Source: DATEAV01 sp964575425
Lineage (GTDB): Bacteria; Chloroflexota; Anaerolineae; Anaerolineales; E44-bin32
Length of the DNA stretch: 64,000 bases
Reading direction: 5' to 3'
NCBI GenBank assembly: GCA_964575425.1
Contig: CAZNRD010000004.1
Span: 50,097 to 114,096, forward strand
Shown: positions 8,315-20,968 of the stretch, in pieces
How the letters are laid out: every line of letters starts with the position of its first letter
Position numbering within the stretch: the stretch's first letter is position 1
Program-made: the position numbers and the translations under genes
The notes under the pieces: model-generated
Told to the model about the DNA's origin: nothing
What the model saw: only the letters and a program-made list of their open reading frames with translations
Database searches by the model: none

Positions 8315-8936
8315 GTCCGAGTCATCCGTGCTGGAGCCGTTCGCCCGCCCGCTTCCCAATGAGCGGATGCGCTGGCTGATGCTGGCCATCCAGCATGAGA
8401 TGGGCTCGTACGGTCTTCCGCTGCTGCTGCGCCAGGCCGGGCTGGACCGCTATGTGGGCAGACTCCCACCTGCCGACCGCCGGCCCGGGGCACAGGCCGA
8501 CGAGTACGCGCGGCTGGTGCAGGCAATGCGCACCTACTACGGTCTTGGCGCCCGCGGGGCGATGCTCCGCATCGGTCGAGGGGTCTTTCGCCAGCAGGTC
8601 GCTTCCCGCCGCCTGGAGGCGTTCCTCGAAAGGCTGCGCCTGAGGATGATGCCCCTTTCACAACGCCGTCTGCGCGGTCTGCAGTCGCTGGCGGAGCACA
8701 TGGCCTGGCCGGGCGGCGACATCCGCATCGAGGCCAGCAATTCAGAGCTCTGGCTGATCGACCGTACTGCGGATCGTACCTTCGGGCAGCAAAGCGACGA
8801 ACCCTCTTGTTGGGTCGCCGTGGGCGAGATTGCCGAAGCACTGCTGTGGGCGACGGGTGTGGAGCACGTGGTCGAAGAGACGGCCTGCCGCGCCGCAGGT
8901 GCAGACGCCTGCAGCTTCGCTATCCGTCCGCTGTAG
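8304..8936 (+). CDS. V4R (4-vinyl reductase)-like domain protein
   Basis: About 210 residues. The C-terminal end has the V4R signature of spaced Cys and Gly (ACRAAGADACSFAI), preceded by a hydrophobic strand pair. V4R domains bind small hydrophobic or tetrapyrrole-like ligands and occur in BchJ and in transcription regulators. The GTG at 8304 overlaps the GNAT gene end by 11 bases, with a weak GGGGGCGAG just upstream. It is last in the four-gene operon, so it may provide the sensory input for the HTH protein, which is an inference. The domain call rests on a short motif. Confidence 0.65.
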   Translation: MGRESESSVLEPFARPLPNERMRWLMLAIQHEMGSYGLPLLLRQAGLDRYVGRLPPADRRPGAQADEYARLVQAMRTYYGLGARGAMLRIGRGVFRQQVASRRLEAFLERLRLRMMPLSQRRLRGLQSLAEHMAWPGGDIRIEASNSELWLIDRTADRTFGQQSDEPSCWVAVGEIAEALLWATGVEHVVEETACRAAGADACSFAIRPL

Positions 8937-9141
8937 CGCGAGCTGCCGGGCGCAATCGCCAGAGACCCTCGAGGGACAACCTTACTTCCCCGCCGGCCGC
9001 GCCTCGACCCTGCCAGCCAGCGACGAACCCCGTTCAGCCGCCGACAGTCTAGCTTCCCCGCGCCTTCCCACTTGGCTTTGGATTGCAGCCGGCGAATATG
9101 CATCGCGAGGTAGGAAAGGAACCGCAAGACTAGCCGACGAT

Positions 9142-9173
9142 CGGGGCTGGCCCACCGATGTCGGCCAGCCCCG
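9142..9173. terminator. Convergent bidirectional terminator hairpin
   Basis: An 11-bp perfect stem (CGGGGCTGGCC / GGCCAGCCCCG) with a 10-base loop, placed between the V4R gene and the convergent slipin gene. The rest of the 281-base gap shows nothing else clear. No T-tract. Confidence 0.6.
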
Positions 9174-9217
9174 GTCCCTGTGAACCAACGCCGATCGCCC
9201 GACCGACCCTGCGGCAA

Positions 9218-10006
9218 CTACTTCTGGGGCGCCTGAGCCTGGCTCATCAGGCGCCGGAAGCCTTCCAGGATGTCTACTGGGACGGGAAAGATGATGGTGC
9301 TGTTCTTCTCCACCGAAATCTCGGTCAGGGTCTGCAAGTAGCGAAGCTGGATCGACACCGGATGCGCGCTGAGCAGATCGGCGGCCTCGACCAGCTGCTG
9401 GGCGGCCGACCGCTCGCCCTCCGCGTGCACGATCTTGGCTCGCTTCTCACGTTCGGCCTCGGCCTGCTTGGCCATGGCCCGCTGCATGGTCTGCGGCAGC
9501 TCGACGTCCTTGACCTCGACGATACCCACCTTGATGCCCCACGGCGCGGTGGTCTCGTCGATGATTCGCTGCAGCTTCTGGTTGACCGCCTCGCGATGAC
9601 TGAGCAGCTCATCCAGCTCGGACTGGCCGAGGACATTCCGCAGCGTGGTCTGCGAGATGTTCCAGGTGGCGCGCCGGAAGTCCTCGACCTGGACGATCGC
9701 CGCCGATGGGTCAACGACGCGGAAGAAGACCACAGCGTTCACCTTGACGGTGACATTGTCGCGCGTGATCGCCTCCTGCGAGGGCACGTCGAGCGTGACC
9801 ACGCGCAGGTCGACCTTCACCATGCGGTCGATGATAGGGACGATGAAGAACAGCCCCGGCCCCCTCGCCCCGACAAGTCGGCCCAGCCGGAAGATCACTC
9901 CGCGCTCGTATTCCTGCACGATCTTGATGGCTGAGGCCAGGATCGAGACCACCAGGAAAATGAGGAAGAGCAGCGGAATGCTGGCGAACTGGAACAGGAA
10001 CTCCAT
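9218..10006 (-). CDS. Slipin / stomatin-like SPFH membrane protein
   Basis: A 262-residue SPFH-domain protein. One N-terminal membrane segment (about residues 8-30) is followed by the stomatin signature ([41 protein letters not shown]) and a charged helical C-terminus ([15 protein letters not shown]) that drives oligomerisation. Slipins form ring or cage assemblies in the membrane. The usual partner, an NfeD-like protein, is not adjacent. GAAGGAGG lies just before the ATG and TATAAT lies at 10045-10050. Confidence 0.95.
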   Translation of the reverse strand: MEFLFQFASIPLLFLIFLVVSILASAIKIVQEYERGVIFRLGRLVGARGPGLFFIVPIIDRMVKVDLRVVTLDVPSQEAITRDNVTVKVNAVVFFRVVDPSAAIVQVEDFRRATWNISQTTLRNVLGQSELDELLSHREAVNQKLQRIIDETTAPWGIKVGIVEVKDVELPQTMQRAMAKQAEAEREKRAKIVHAEGERSAAQQLVEAADLLSAHPVSIQLRYLQTLTEISVEKNSTIIFPVPVDILEGFRRLMSQAQAPQK

Positions 10007-10044
10007 GATGCCTCCTTCGCGCGGTGCCCGCGCGTCACGTACCT

Positions 10045-10050
10045 ATTATA
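10045..10050 (-). promoter_or_regulatory. -10 box of slipin gene
   Basis: Perfect TATAAT on the minus strand, 38 bases before the slipin ATG at 10006, leaving a short leader with a Shine-Dalgarno. Confidence 0.55.
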
Positions 10051-10261
10051 TCCTGCCACACGCTTCCCTGCAGCCGGCTTCCCGATCTCGATGCCCTTGC
10101 CGCCCCGAGGCTGTTGAATATCCTCTCGTATCTCGGACATCGGGCCGAGACCCTCACACACCCCCATCCCAGAACCCCTGGGTCCCATCGGGCCCCACGC
10201 TCCGTCGCTCCGACCCCAGGGGGAGGGGAGGAAGGGGATCAGGAGGTTTGCCGGAAAGACC

Positions 10262-10327
10262 CACCCCCTCTCCGCCATTGAGCCCCGAGAGAGCAGCCGC
10301 GCCAGCAGGCGGAGAGGACAGGGGGTG
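10262..10327. repeat. Long imperfect inverted repeat in intergenic region
   Basis: CACCCCCTCTCCGCC at 10262-10276 pairs with GGCGGAGA at 10308-10315 plus GGGGGTG at 10321-10327, with five unpaired bases in the second arm and a 31-base loop. The surrounding 390-base gap between slipin and the thioredoxin-fold gene is rich in CCCC/GGGG runs and has no gene. It may be a dispersed intergenic repeat. Confidence 0.5.
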
Positions 10328-10443
10328 AGGCGGACGCCACTCGTCATTGCACGCCTAGCTTGAGCGGCATGGAATCGGCAGCCGCGGCTGATGTCTTTCG
10401 ACGCCCTCCCGCCTCCCGGATGGACATCAGGCTGCCCCCGTGG

Positions 10444-10449
10444 CATAAT
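10444..10449 (+). promoter_or_regulatory. Candidate -10 box of thioredoxin-fold gene
   Basis: CATAAT, 29 bases before the ATG at 10479, with GAGGCAGG in between. Confidence 0.45.
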
Positions 10450-10478
10450 CTCGCCATCCTTGAGGCAGGTAGGTCGTG

Positions 10479-11198
10479 ATGAGCAAACGAAGAGAAGTGC
10501 GCGACCGCCGCGAGCGCCGGCGACGCCTCCGAGCCTTGACCCTCATCGCCATCGTCGTCGGCACCGCCCTGGTGCTGGGCTTCCTTGTCATCTATCCGAG
10601 CATCAAGCCGATTGGGGACGTCGTAACCGTCACACCTTTCCCCCGCCCCACCGCACAGGGACGGGTGCTGGGGGATCCGCAGGCCCCCATCTTGATCGAG
10701 GTCTATGCCGATTTCCAGTGCTTCGCCTGCGCCGCCTTCGGGCAGTCGACCGAACAGTTGCTGATGCGGAACTACGTCGCCACGGGCAAGGCCCGTTTGG
10801 CCTTCCGCCAGTTCCCGTTCCTCGGCGCGGAGTCGTTTCGTGCCGCCGACGCCAGCCTGTGCGCCGACGCCCAGGGCCGCTTCTGGGACTACCACGACAT
10901 CCTGTTTGCCAACCTGTCTGGCGTGAACCAGGGAGCCTTCACCGACCGCCGCCTGATCGCCTTCGCCGAGATCCTGGGCCTGGACATGGAACCCTTCCGC
11001 ACGTGCTTCGACGCCTCCCTCCATCGCGACGAAATCTCCGCCGAGATCCAGGCCGGCAAGGCCCTCGGCATCGATTCGACGCCGACGATCGTCGTCAACG
11101 GCCAGATCGTCCGGGCCGCCGCTGCGAACCTGGTCCCTTCGTACGAGATCATTGCCGCAGCCGTCGCGGCCGCGCTGGCGGGGCAGCCAATCCCATAA
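10479..11198 (+). CDS. Membrane-anchored DsbA-family thioredoxin-fold protein
   Basis: A 239-residue protein with a basic N-terminus (residues 1-20, RRERRRR), one membrane anchor (about 20-40), and an extracytoplasmic thioredoxin domain of the Thioredoxin_4/DsbA type. The redox motif is C81-F-A-C84 and the cis-Pro loop is STPTIVVNG. Further Cys in DASLCADA and FRTCFD match this family. It probably forms or isomerises disulfides in exported proteins, with electron partner unknown. ATG 10479 is chosen over the GTG immediately before it. Confidence 0.9.
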   Translation: MSKRREVRDRRERRRRLRALTLIAIVVGTALVLGFLVIYPSIKPIGDVVTVTPFPRPTAQGRVLGDPQAPILIEVYADFQCFACAAFGQSTEQLLMRNYVATGKARLAFRQFPFLGAESFRAADASLCADAQGRFWDYHDILFANLSGVNQGAFTDRRLIAFAEILGLDMEPFRTCFDASLHRDEISAEIQAGKALGIDSTPTIVVNGQIVRAAAANLVPSYEIIAAAVAAALAGQPIP

Positions 11199-11322
11199 CG
11201 GCCGAAATCCCACCCGCCTCCATAGGGCCCGGGCCGCGGCTCGCGCCGCCCGCCAATGTCGGTCTTACCAAATCACGGGCGCAGCTGGCTGCAGGCCCTT
11301 CAGGCGCACGGCCCGCCCTCCT

Positions 11323-12036
11323 TCACCCCAGGCCGAGCCTCTCCGCCAGCCACACCAGCAGCGGCGCCAGCACCAGCGCGGGGAGGAAGTTGGCCGTGCG
11401 GATCGGGCGCAGCTCGAGCAGGCTGGACACTGCGATGCCGATGAGCAGGATTCCCCCCGCAGCCGTCATCTCGGCCACAAGCGGAGCCGTGAGCACGGCC
11501 TTGGCCTGAGCCGCCAGCAGGCTCAGGCCACCCTGGTAGGCCAGGATGACCAGGACCGAAAACAAGACTCCCGTGCCAAGGGTCGAGGCAAATGCCATGG
11601 CGGCAAAGCCGTCCATCGCGGCCTTGATGGCCAAGAGGCTGTAGTCGCCGGTCAGCCCATCCTGGATGGAGCCAAGGATGGTCATCGGCCCGACACAGAA
11701 GACCAGGCTGGCGGTGAGAAACCCGCGCACGAAGAGGCTCTGCCCCTGGAAGGATGTCTCCCTCGGCCGGACGCGCTCCTCAATCCACCGCCCGAACCCG
11801 GCCAACCTGTCCTCAATCCGCCACCACTCCCCGATCAGACCACCGACAAGCAGTGCACCAAGCGGGTAGATCGAGTTCGAAGTCTGCAAGAACAACCGGA
11901 TGCCGACCGCGGCGGTGAACAGCCCGAGCCCGGCGATGACGGTTCGCCGCACACGCTCCGGCAGCCTCGGCCCGAGCGCCAACCCCACCGCTCCGCCCAC
12001 GAGGACCGCGCCGATGTTGATCCATGTGCCCGTCAC
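11323..12036 (-). CDS. DUF554 family membrane protein
   Basis: A 237-residue integral membrane protein of the DUF554 (YdfK/YqgA) family, with about six or seven hydrophobic helices and Gly-rich family motifs (GTWINIGAVLVGG, GPMTILGSIQDGL, AGGILLIG). Function is not established; the family is often proposed to be a transporter. The start GTG overlaps the stop of the upstream adenosyltransferase gene (GTGA), so the two are coupled. Confidence 0.88.
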   Translation of the reverse strand: MTGTWINIGAVLVGGAVGLALGPRLPERVRRTVIAGLGLFTAAVGIRLFLQTSNSIYPLGALLVGGLIGEWWRIEDRLAGFGRWIEERVRPRETSFQGQSLFVRGFLTASLVFCVGPMTILGSIQDGLTGDYSLLAIKAAMDGFAAMAFASTLGTGVLFSVLVILAYQGGLSLLAAQAKAVLTAPLVAEMTAAGGILLIGIAVSSLLELRPIRTANFLPALVLAPLLVWLAERLGLG

Positions 12037-12590
12037 GACTCATCCTGCCTGGCGACCGTCGGCCGCTCCACCCCCGCCTGGCGGACCTCCCACAGCTCCA
12101 GGACGAAACAAAGAGAAGACAGCCTGTTGATATATGCCTGCAGCGCCGGGTTCTGGACCAGCCCCTCCCGCACCACGCGCGCAATTTGCCGCTCAGCGCG
12201 CCGGACTACGGTGCGCGCCAGATCCAGCGCGGCGCTGCTCAGGCTGTCGCCCGGAAGGATGAAACCCCTCGGCGCCTCGACCCGGCCGGCCAGATCCTCG
12301 ATTCGACGTTCGAGCCATTCGACCCGCCTGCCGTCAACCCGCTTCAGGCGGGCGGCCGCTTCGGGTTCGGCACTGACCTCGCTCATCAGTCGATACAAGT
12401 CGCGCTGGACCTCCACCAGGATGTCCTTCGTCTCAGCGGAGGCCGCCGCCGCCCTTGCCAGTCCCAACGCGGCCGAGGCTTCGTCGAGGGCGCCGGCAGC
12501 CTCGATGCGAGGGTGGTCCTTGGACACACGGCGCTTTCCCAGCAGACCGGTCGTGCCGTCGTCGCCGCGGCGCGTGAAGAAGGCTGCCAT
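12033..12590 (-). CDS. PduO-type ATP:cob(I)alamin adenosyltransferase
   Basis: A 185-residue cytoplasmic enzyme that transfers adenosyl from ATP to cob(I)alamin to make coenzyme B12. The N-terminal nucleotide loop (FTRRGDDGTTGLLG), the helix with DEASAALGLARA, and the C-terminal RRAERQI plus NRLSSLCF motifs are those of the PduO/MMAB family. ATG 12590 starts right at the family N-terminus and lies 7 bases after a TATAAT, so the message is probably leaderless. DUF554 follows with a GTGA overlap. A corrinoid methyltransferase set lies at 57-59 kb, consistent with B12 use. Confidence 0.93.
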   Translation of the reverse strand: MAAFFTRRGDDGTTGLLGKRRVSKDHPRIEAAGALDEASAALGLARAAAASAETKDILVEVQRDLYRLMSEVSAEPEAAARLKRVDGRRVEWLERRIEDLAGRVEAPRGFILPGDSLSSAALDLARTVVRRAERQIARVVREGLVQNPALQAYINRLSSLCFVLELWEVRQAGVERPTVARQDES

Positions 12591-12597
12591 GCGTGGG

Positions 12598-12637
12598 ATT
12601 ATAGCCACTTTGGTCAACAGCGCATGCAGGCTATAAT
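12598..12637. promoter_or_regulatory. Divergent promoter pair for adenosyltransferase and comEA
   Basis: Minus-strand TATAAT at 12598-12603 serves the adenosyltransferase (7 bases to its ATG). Plus-strand TATAAT at 12632-12637 serves comEA (ATG 12668). Both lie inside a 10-bp inverted repeat, GATTATAGCC / GGCTATAATC, at 12597-12606 and 12629-12638, so the two polymerase sites overlap. Confidence 0.6.
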
Positions 12638-12667
12638 CGGTTCAACCGCGCTCACCGGGGGACTACC

Positions 12668-13219
12668 ATGCTCCAGCGCGCCGCTCCCTTCCTCTTCGGC
12701 CTGCTCACCGGACTGCTTGCCTCCGGGATACTGTACCTGCTGACTGCCGAGCCGCGTGGTCAACCGATCGAACTCCACCCCCCTCCAACCACCGAGCCCA
12801 TCCGCGTTCATGTTTCGGGCGCCGTCCGCCTGCCTGGAGTCGTGTCGCTGCCAGACGGAGCGATCGTCTCAGACGCCCTGGCCGCAGCCGGCGGCCCTCT
12901 CGAGGCGGCCGACCTGAGCAGCCTGAACCTGGCTGCGGAGGTGCAGGGCGGCCGGCGCATCCACGTGCCCCTGCAAGGCGAGGCGACCGCCACCTTGGGC
13001 TCGGCTGCGGTGGCACCATCCGCGGGGCGACTCAACGTGAACACTGCCACGGCGCCTGAGCTCGAACGGCTGCCCGGAATCGGCCCGGTGCTTGCCTCCA
13101 CGATCGTCACCTACCGTGAGTCCCACGGCCCGTTCCGCTCCGTCGACGACTTGCTCAAGGTGCCGGGAATCGGCCCGGCAAGACTCAGCCAGATCCGCGA
13201 CCTGATCGTGGTCGAGTAA
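12668..13219 (+). CDS. comEA: ComEA-like competence DNA-binding protein
   Basis: A 183-residue protein with an N-terminal signal anchor (residues 7-25), an SLBB domain (about 45-105, VHVSGAVRLPGVVSLPDG) and a C-terminal helix-hairpin-helix pair (NVNTATAPELERLPGIGP, then DLLKVPGIGPARLSQI). This is the layout of ComEA, the surface receptor for double-stranded DNA during transformation. ComEC, usually the next gene, is not here; MutM follows instead. It could act in uptake of DNA or simply bind DNA at the envelope. Confidence 0.9.
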   Translation: MLQRAAPFLFGLLTGLLASGILYLLTAEPRGQPIELHPPPTTEPIRVHVSGAVRLPGVVSLPDGAIVSDALAAAGGPLEAADLSSLNLAAEVQGGRRIHVPLQGEATATLGSAAVAPSAGRLNVNTATAPELERLPGIGPVLASTIVTYRESHGPFRSVDDLLKVPGIGPARLSQIRDLIVVE

Positions 13220-13345
13220 TGGACTTCCGACCGGTCGTCCCGCGTCGGGGCGCCCCTGGCCCGACGGAGTGCATTGTCATGCAATCCGCCACGGCCTGTC
13301 CGCGCCGCTGCTCGCCACCGCGAATCGCAGAGAGGCGCCAGCGGG

Positions 13346-13351
13346 TATAAT
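13346..13351 (+). promoter_or_regulatory. Leaderless-type -10 box of mutM
   Basis: Perfect TATAAT exactly 7 bases before the mutM ATG (13359). Transcription would start at or next to the start codon. Confidence 0.6.
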
Positions 13352-13358
13352 CTCGCCA

Positions 13359-14186
13359 ATGCCCGAACTTCCCGAGGTGGAGACGATCGTGCGCGGGCTG
13401 CGGCGCGGCAACGGACTCCAGCAGCCCCCGCTGCCGGGAAAGCGCATCGTGGGCCTTCGCATCTGCTGGCCAAGGCACATTGCTTCCCCCGGCCCGGCGG
13501 CATTCCGACGACGGATTCGCGGCTGCACCGTTCTCGACGCGCAGCGCCGGGGTAAGTTCCTCGCCTTCCCCCTTGACAAGGGCACGCTGCTCATCCACCT
13601 GAAGATGAGCGGCGATCTTGTCCTTTCCCCCGCCGCCTCGCCGCGCGACCCCTTCGAGCGCACTGTCTTCAAACTCGATGGAGGATGGGAGCTGCGCTTC
13701 AACGACGCGCGTAAGTTCGGCAGAGTCTACCTGGTGGACGACCCCCAGGCAGTGCTGGGCCGCCTCGGTCCGGAACCGCTCGACCCGCGATTCACGGCGC
13801 GCACTCTGGCCCGTAGGCTGGCGCACCGCCACCGCCCTCTCAAGCCGCTGCTGCTGGATCAGACCTTCCTGGCCGGCGTCGGAAACATCTACGCCGACGA
13901 AGCCCTGCATCGAGCATGTTTGCATCCGCTCCGATACAGCGACACACTGCATGACCATGAGATCCGCCGCCTGTGGAAGGGAATCCGCCAGGCCCTTCGC
14001 AGCGGTCTGCGCCACAACGGCGCGAGCCTCGACTGGGTCTATCGCGGCGGGGGGTTTCAGAATCACTTCCGCGTCTATCGGCGTCTGGGCAAGCCCTGCC
14101 GGGCCTGCGGCACGCCGATCGCCCGTCTGATTGTCGGACAGCGGTCCACCCACTACTGTCCGAGCTGCCAACCGGAGGCGACTTGA
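13359..14186 (+). CDS. mutM: Formamidopyrimidine-DNA glycosylase (Fpg/MutM)
   Basis: A 275-residue bifunctional base-excision enzyme that removes 8-oxoguanine and nicks the abasic site. The mature N-terminus PELPEVE supplies catalytic Pro1 and Glu2, so ATG 13359 is the only sensible start. The catalytic Lys lies near GKFLAF, the helix-two-turn-helix has FLAGVGNIYADEAL, and the C-terminal zinc finger is CRACG...YCPSCQ. It overlaps the next gene by one base (TGATG). Confidence 0.97.
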   Translation: MPELPEVETIVRGLRRGNGLQQPPLPGKRIVGLRICWPRHIASPGPAAFRRRIRGCTVLDAQRRGKFLAFPLDKGTLLIHLKMSGDLVLSPAASPRDPFERTVFKLDGGWELRFNDARKFGRVYLVDDPQAVLGRLGPEPLDPRFTARTLARRLAHRHRPLKPLLLDQTFLAGVGNIYADEALHRACLHPLRYSDTLHDHEIRRLWKGIRQALRSGLRHNGASLDWVYRGGGFQNHFRVYRRLGKPCRACGTPIARLIVGQRSTHYCPSCQPEAT

Positions 14187-14848
14187 TGAATGCGGAGAGC
14201 CTGCCCCTGCTGGGCGTGATTCTCATTGGGGTCAGCGCCGCGCTGGCGGTTGCGGCCCTTCTCGTCTCGCGCCGGCGTGGCGCGGCGGAGGAAGCCAAGT
14301 CGGATGAGTCCCCTGCTCCTCCATCCCTCCCCGAGCCGGAGCCTGCGGTCGAACATGCGCCCGCACCCCAAGCGGCGGGACCGGTCGGCCTCGCCGAACC
14401 GATGGAGCGCATGATCTCGGTTGCGCACCTGCTGAGAGACGAAGTGACCGGCGGCCTGGTGGTCCGGGTGGGCCAGCGCGACTATCGCTCAGCGGCTGAG
14501 CTGCTGACGTCGCGCGATCGACAGCGGATCGAGTACACCCTGGAAGAGCTGAACCGCTGGTTCTCCCTGGCCCCCCAGAAGCAGGAGGAGCGGGAATCGG
14601 CAAAGCCCCCCGCGCCCGCAGCGGCGCGTCGGCCACTGTCCATGGTCGAGCAGATCAATCAGATTCTCGAACGCATGCTGCGGGACCTGCCCGAGGCGCA
14701 GCGCGCCGTCAGGCTTGTGGAGGGCGCGGGCGGATCTGTCCGGGTCTACGTGGGAGTCAACGCGTACAGCAGCATCGACGACGTGCCCGACCCCGACATC
14801 CGGGGCCTCATCCGTGAGGCCGTCGCCAAATGGGAGGCCGCACAGTAA
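14186..14848 (+). CDS. Membrane-anchored protein of unknown function
   Basis: A 220-residue protein with one N-terminal membrane helix (residues 6-28), a Pro/Ala-rich acidic linker (about 35-75) and two small cytoplasmic blocks: 76-130, with VVRVGQRDYRSAAELLTSRDRQRI, and 150-220, with VEQINQILERML and a C-terminal helix. No known domain is recognised. GGAGG lies before the ATG, which overlaps the mutM stop, so it is co-translated with mutM. The second block is predicted alpha/beta. Confidence 0.75.
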   Translation: MNAESLPLLGVILIGVSAALAVAALLVSRRRGAAEEAKSDESPAPPSLPEPEPAVEHAPAPQAAGPVGLAEPMERMISVAHLLRDEVTGGLVVRVGQRDYRSAAELLTSRDRQRIEYTLEELNRWFSLAPQKQEERESAKPPAPAAARRPLSMVEQINQILERMLRDLPEAQRAVRLVEGAGGSVRVYVGVNAYSSIDDVPDPDIRGLIREAVAKWEAAQ

Positions 14849-14854
14849 CGGGCC

Positions 14855-15706
14855 TCAAGGAAGGGGCTCTGCTTCGACGCGCCCCTCCCGTTCCAGCAGG
14901 CGGGCCACCGGCTTCTGCAGGTCGTGGTTGAAGAATAGACAGGCTCCTGTCTCGAGCGCCCACTGCTGCCAGCGCCCCTTGGTGCGCACATTCTCCAGCG
15001 GTTCGACATCGAAGGCTGTCAGCCAGGCGGTGCGGGCCATGTGGATAGCAAACGATGCCATGTCCCCGACAAACAGACCCTTCCAGCCACCGGCCTGGAG
15101 CAGTACGGATTGGTGTGCCCGCGTGTGCCCCCGCGTCACGACGCATGACACTTGATCGGTGACCCGCGTGTCACCGTGAAGCAGGCGCAGCTGGCCCGAG
15201 GTGAAGAGCGGGGCGAAGTTGTCCGCTAGATAGGTGCCGCGTGTCCGGGCATCCGAATGACAGGCCTCAGCCCACTCCGCGCGCTGCACCCAATACTCTG
15301 CCTGGGGGAACGTGGGCCGGACCTCATGGCCCGCAAGCCGCGTATTCCCTCCGCAGTGGTCCCAATGGAGATGGGTGTTGACGACGATATCGACATCTCC
15401 CGGTGAGACGCCGCACCGTTCCAGCGAGGTCAGCAAGTCGCCTTGCGGGCGCTGCAGGCCCCAGCGTTCGATCTCCTGCGCGGGCAGCTTGTTCCCGAGC
15501 CCCGTGTCCACGAGGATTGTGACGCCGCGCGAGCGCACCAGCAGGCAATGCAGGGCAGCGGGCAGACGATTGTCCTCGGAAGGCGGATGCTCGGACTCGT
15601 AAAGCCGTCGCGGCACCAGGCCGAAAAACCCGCCTGCGTCGGAGTGCGTGATTCCGTCCGACAGAAGCCACCACTCCAGGCCACCTACCTTCCGCGCCGC
15701 TATCAT
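14855..15706 (-). CDS. MBL-fold metallo-hydrolase
   Basis: A 283-residue metallo-beta-lactamase-fold hydrolase with the metal motif THLHWDHCGG, a downstream metal His in TRGHTRAH, the bridging Asp in FVGDMASF and a late His in NHDL. The layout resembles lactonase or quorum-quenching MBL proteins, but the substrate cannot be set. Its ATG follows directly on the adenosine deaminase stop (TGA-ATG, no gap), so the two are one operon. Confidence 0.9.
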   Translation of the reverse strand: MIAARKVGGLEWWLLSDGITHSDAGGFFGLVPRRLYESEHPPSEDNRLPAALHCLLVRSRGVTILVDTGLGNKLPAQEIERWGLQRPQGDLLTSLERCGVSPGDVDIVVNTHLHWDHCGGNTRLAGHEVRPTFPQAEYWVQRAEWAEACHSDARTRGTYLADNFAPLFTSGQLRLLHGDTRVTDQVSCVVTRGHTRAHQSVLLQAGGWKGLFVGDMASFAIHMARTAWLTAFDVEPLENVRTKGRWQQWALETGACLFFNHDLQKPVARLLEREGRVEAEPLP

Positions 15707-16756
15707 TCAGAAGAGCTCCGCCTGAAGGCGCGATTCGAGCTGGCCCCTTTCTTTGGCTGGCAGGAACGCCGCCTGCGCGGCTGTCAGCGTGAGGCCCCGC
15801 AGGGTATCGAGCGAGCAGCCGAGCCCCTCGACAGCCAGCGTGTGCTCGCCGCTGAGGGTGATGTCAGAGATGCCGGGGTCGTCCGTGTTCAGCGTGACTC
15901 GCAGGCCCGCCTCGAGCATGCGGGGCAGTGGGTGGTCTCCCAGGCAGGCCACCACACCGCTGTGGAGATTGCTCGACAAGCAGACCTCGAAGACAGTCCC
16001 TCGCTCGCGGGCCAGAGCAACGACGGCCGGGTCTTCCAGGATTCGCACTCCGTGGCCGATGCGGTCGGCGCCCATGTCTTCGATGGCCTGCCGCACGGAC
16101 TCCGCGCCCGTCCATTCGCCGGCATGGATGGTGATGCCGAGTCCGGTCTGACGGGCGGCGGCGAACAGGAGGCGGAAGGGGTCGGCGGGGAAGTCGATCT
16201 CGTTCCCTGCCAGGTCGAGCCCGACGATGCGCCCTCGCCGCTGGATGGCCAGGTCGGCCACGCGCTCGGCCCCGGTCAGTGGCTCACGGCGGTTGATGCC
16301 CACCACCATCCCCACGCGGATGCCTTGCACCTGAGCCTGTTCCTCGGCTGCATCGAGGACCCAATCCATCACCTCGGCCAGATCGAAGCCGCGCGCCTCG
16401 GACAATGCCGCCGGCGTGAAACGCAGCTCGAGGTAGCGGATGCTGTCGGCGGCGGCGTCGGCGATGGCTTCAGCCGTCACCCTGCGGATGATCTCGGGGG
16501 AGCGATAAATCCGGCGGAGCCGCCGGAAAATGTCTAGAAAACCGCGGGCGTCAGTCGGATTGTGCTCCGGTATCTGGACCAGAGACCGCAGCGCCTCCGG
16601 ATCGTGCGGCAGGTCAAGCCCGTGCACTTCGGCCAGCTCGGCGACCGTCGAGAGACGCAGCGATCCCTCCAGGTGACGGTGGAGGTCGATCCTCGGCATG
16701 CGTGCGATGTCCGGGGGTGGTTTGACGGGACCAGCAAACGCGGCCAGAGTCTTCAT
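15707..16756 (-). CDS. add: Adenosine deaminase family
   Basis: A metal-dependent TIM-barrel deaminase of about 349 residues. It carries the HxH metal motif (DLHRHLEGS), the TIHAGEW Glu-containing motif, the catalytic HGVRI motif and LNTDDPGI for the last metal ligand. It would convert adenosine to inosine in purine salvage, in keeping with the hypoxanthine phosphoribosyltransferase at 53.2 kb. Start choice is open: ATG 16756, GTG 16801 and ATG 16699 (MPRIDLHRHLEGS) all keep the active site. Some family members act on adenine or aminofutalosine instead. Confidence 0.9.
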   Translation of the reverse strand: MKTLAAFAGPVKPPPDIARMPRIDLHRHLEGSLRLSTVAELAEVHGLDLPHDPEALRSLVQIPEHNPTDARGFLDIFRRLRRIYRSPEIIRRVTAEAIADAAADSIRYLELRFTPAALSEARGFDLAEVMDWVLDAAEEQAQVQGIRVGMVVGINRREPLTGAERVADLAIQRRGRIVGLDLAGNEIDFPADPFRLLFAAARQTGLGITIHAGEWTGAESVRQAIEDMGADRIGHGVRILEDPAVVALARERGTVFEVCLSSNLHSGVVACLGDHPLPRMLEAGLRVTLNTDDPGISDITLSGEHTLAVEGLGCSLDTLRGLTLTAAQAAFLPAKERGQLESRLQAELF

Positions 16757-16852
16757 CACGGACAACGCCGCTTCTTCCAGCGGCGAACAAAAGACTACCA
16801 CGGCCTGTCGGCCAGGCGAATAGGTCCGAAGGACCGCCTCCCCTGGCCGATA

Positions 16853-20851
<3,999 letters not shown>

Positions 20852-20874
20852 TCGAGGGGACCCCTGTGGGCAGG

Positions 20875-20880
20875 ATTATA
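20875..20880 (-). promoter_or_regulatory. -10 box of secA
   Basis: Perfect TATAAT on the minus strand, 23 bases before the secA ATG. No TTGACA-like -35. Confidence 0.6.
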
Positions 20881-20955
20881 GCACGGCGGGCTTGTCCCCC
20901 CTCAGGCGTTCTCCTCTTCACCGCTCGAGGAGCGCCCGGAGAGCGGCTCATCAGG

Positions 20956-20961
20956 TACAAT
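20956..20961 (+). promoter_or_regulatory. Leaderless-type -10 box of lipoprotein gene
   Basis: TACAAT exactly 7 bases before the GTG at 20969; no Shine-Dalgarno could fit. Confidence 0.55.
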
Positions 20962-20968
20962 CAAGGCT

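Noticed and set aside
11152..12636. Plus-strand frame of about 490 codons over DUF554 and adenosyltransferase
   Set aside because: Low-complexity Arg/Pro/Ser composition, no homology signal, opposite two real genes.
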